From Clostridiales bacterium UBA3705 (GTDB lineage Bacteria > Bacillota_A > Clostridia > Oscillospirales > Oscillospiraceae): DNA of 5,791 nt. Of this stretch, positions 5,733-5,791 are shown piece by piece; the stretch's first letter is position 1; each line of letters begins with the position of its first letter. Made by a program: the position numbers and the translations under genes. The notes under the pieces are model-generated. The model was not told the DNA's origin, made no database searches, and saw only the letters and a list, made by a program, of their open reading frames with translations. The stretch lies in contig DFIE01000007.1 in the NCBI GenBank assembly GCA_002372735.1, forward strand, positions 1-5,791. The letters run 5' to 3'.

Positions 5733-5791
5733 GCGCCAGTAGCTCAGCTGGATAGAGCAACTGCCTTCTAAGCAGTAGGTCGGGGGTTCGA
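5733..5791 (+). tRNA. tRNA-Arg (anticodon UCU), 3' end cut by window
   Basis: The 5' acceptor strand GCGCCAG (5733-5739) is followed by T8-A9, a D arm with stem GCTC/GAGC (5742-5745 and 5755-5758), and an anticodon stem ACTGC/GCAGT (5760-5764 and 5772-5776). The loop CTTCTAA gives anticodon TCT at 5767-5769, reading AGA and AGG. The start of the T arm, GGGGGTTCGA, is present before the window ends. It starts 3 nt after tRNA-Gly, so both are probably cut from one transcript. Confidence 0.95.

Noticed and set aside
5551..5760. A 69-residue - strand reading frame containing MGIEPTPTAWKAVV
   Set aside because: It is the antisense reading of the tRNA-Gly and tRNA-Arg genes and their promoter. The MGIEPT-type peptide is a well-known spurious protein produced by translating the reverse strand of tRNA genes.

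Overview
The window is GC-rich chromosomal DNA with very strong G/C preference at third codon positions. Gene order, protein style and the CCA ends encoded in the tRNA DNA point to a Gram-positive Clostridia member, most likely of the Oscillospiraceae/Ruminococcaceae type (Flavonifractor or Pseudoflavonifractor-like). This placement is an inference from order and composition, not from a database match.

Positions 1-4050 on the + strand are the distal part of the classical nusA-infB translation operon: the 3' part of infB (IF-2), rbfA (30S maturation), a DHH/DHHA1 phosphoesterase of the NrnA type (nanoRNA and pAp turnover), truB (tRNA psi55 synthase) and ribF (FAD synthetase/riboflavin kinase). 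The genes are tightly packed. rbfA and nrnA overlap by 4 nt (ATGA), nrnA and truB overlap by 19 nt, and ribF follows truB after 27 nt. Together they serve translation initiation, ribosome assembly, RNA recycling, tRNA modification and flavin cofactor supply. A perfect 11-bp hairpin separates infB from rbfA.

After ribF, where many Firmicutes carry rpsO, there is an aldo/keto reductase with two C-terminal 4Fe-4S motifs (4139-5269), 88 nt downstream with its own strong ribosome binding site. A perfect 11-bp GC-rich hairpin lies just after it. Facing it on the - strand is a short, previously easy-to-miss reading frame (5318-5467, 49 residues) with a consensus ribosome binding site, two CxxC pairs and coding-like third-position bias.

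Positions 5598-5626 hold a near-consensus sigma-A promoter that drives tRNA-Gly(UCC) and tRNA-Arg(UCU); the latter runs off the window end. This looks like the start of a tRNA cluster.

The two most notable items are a 52-nt near-perfect palindrome embedded in frame within nrnA, which resembles the REP/RAYT-type repeats of Clostridia, and the small Cys-rich - strand gene. I saw no CRISPR array, prophage, transposase gene or defence system.
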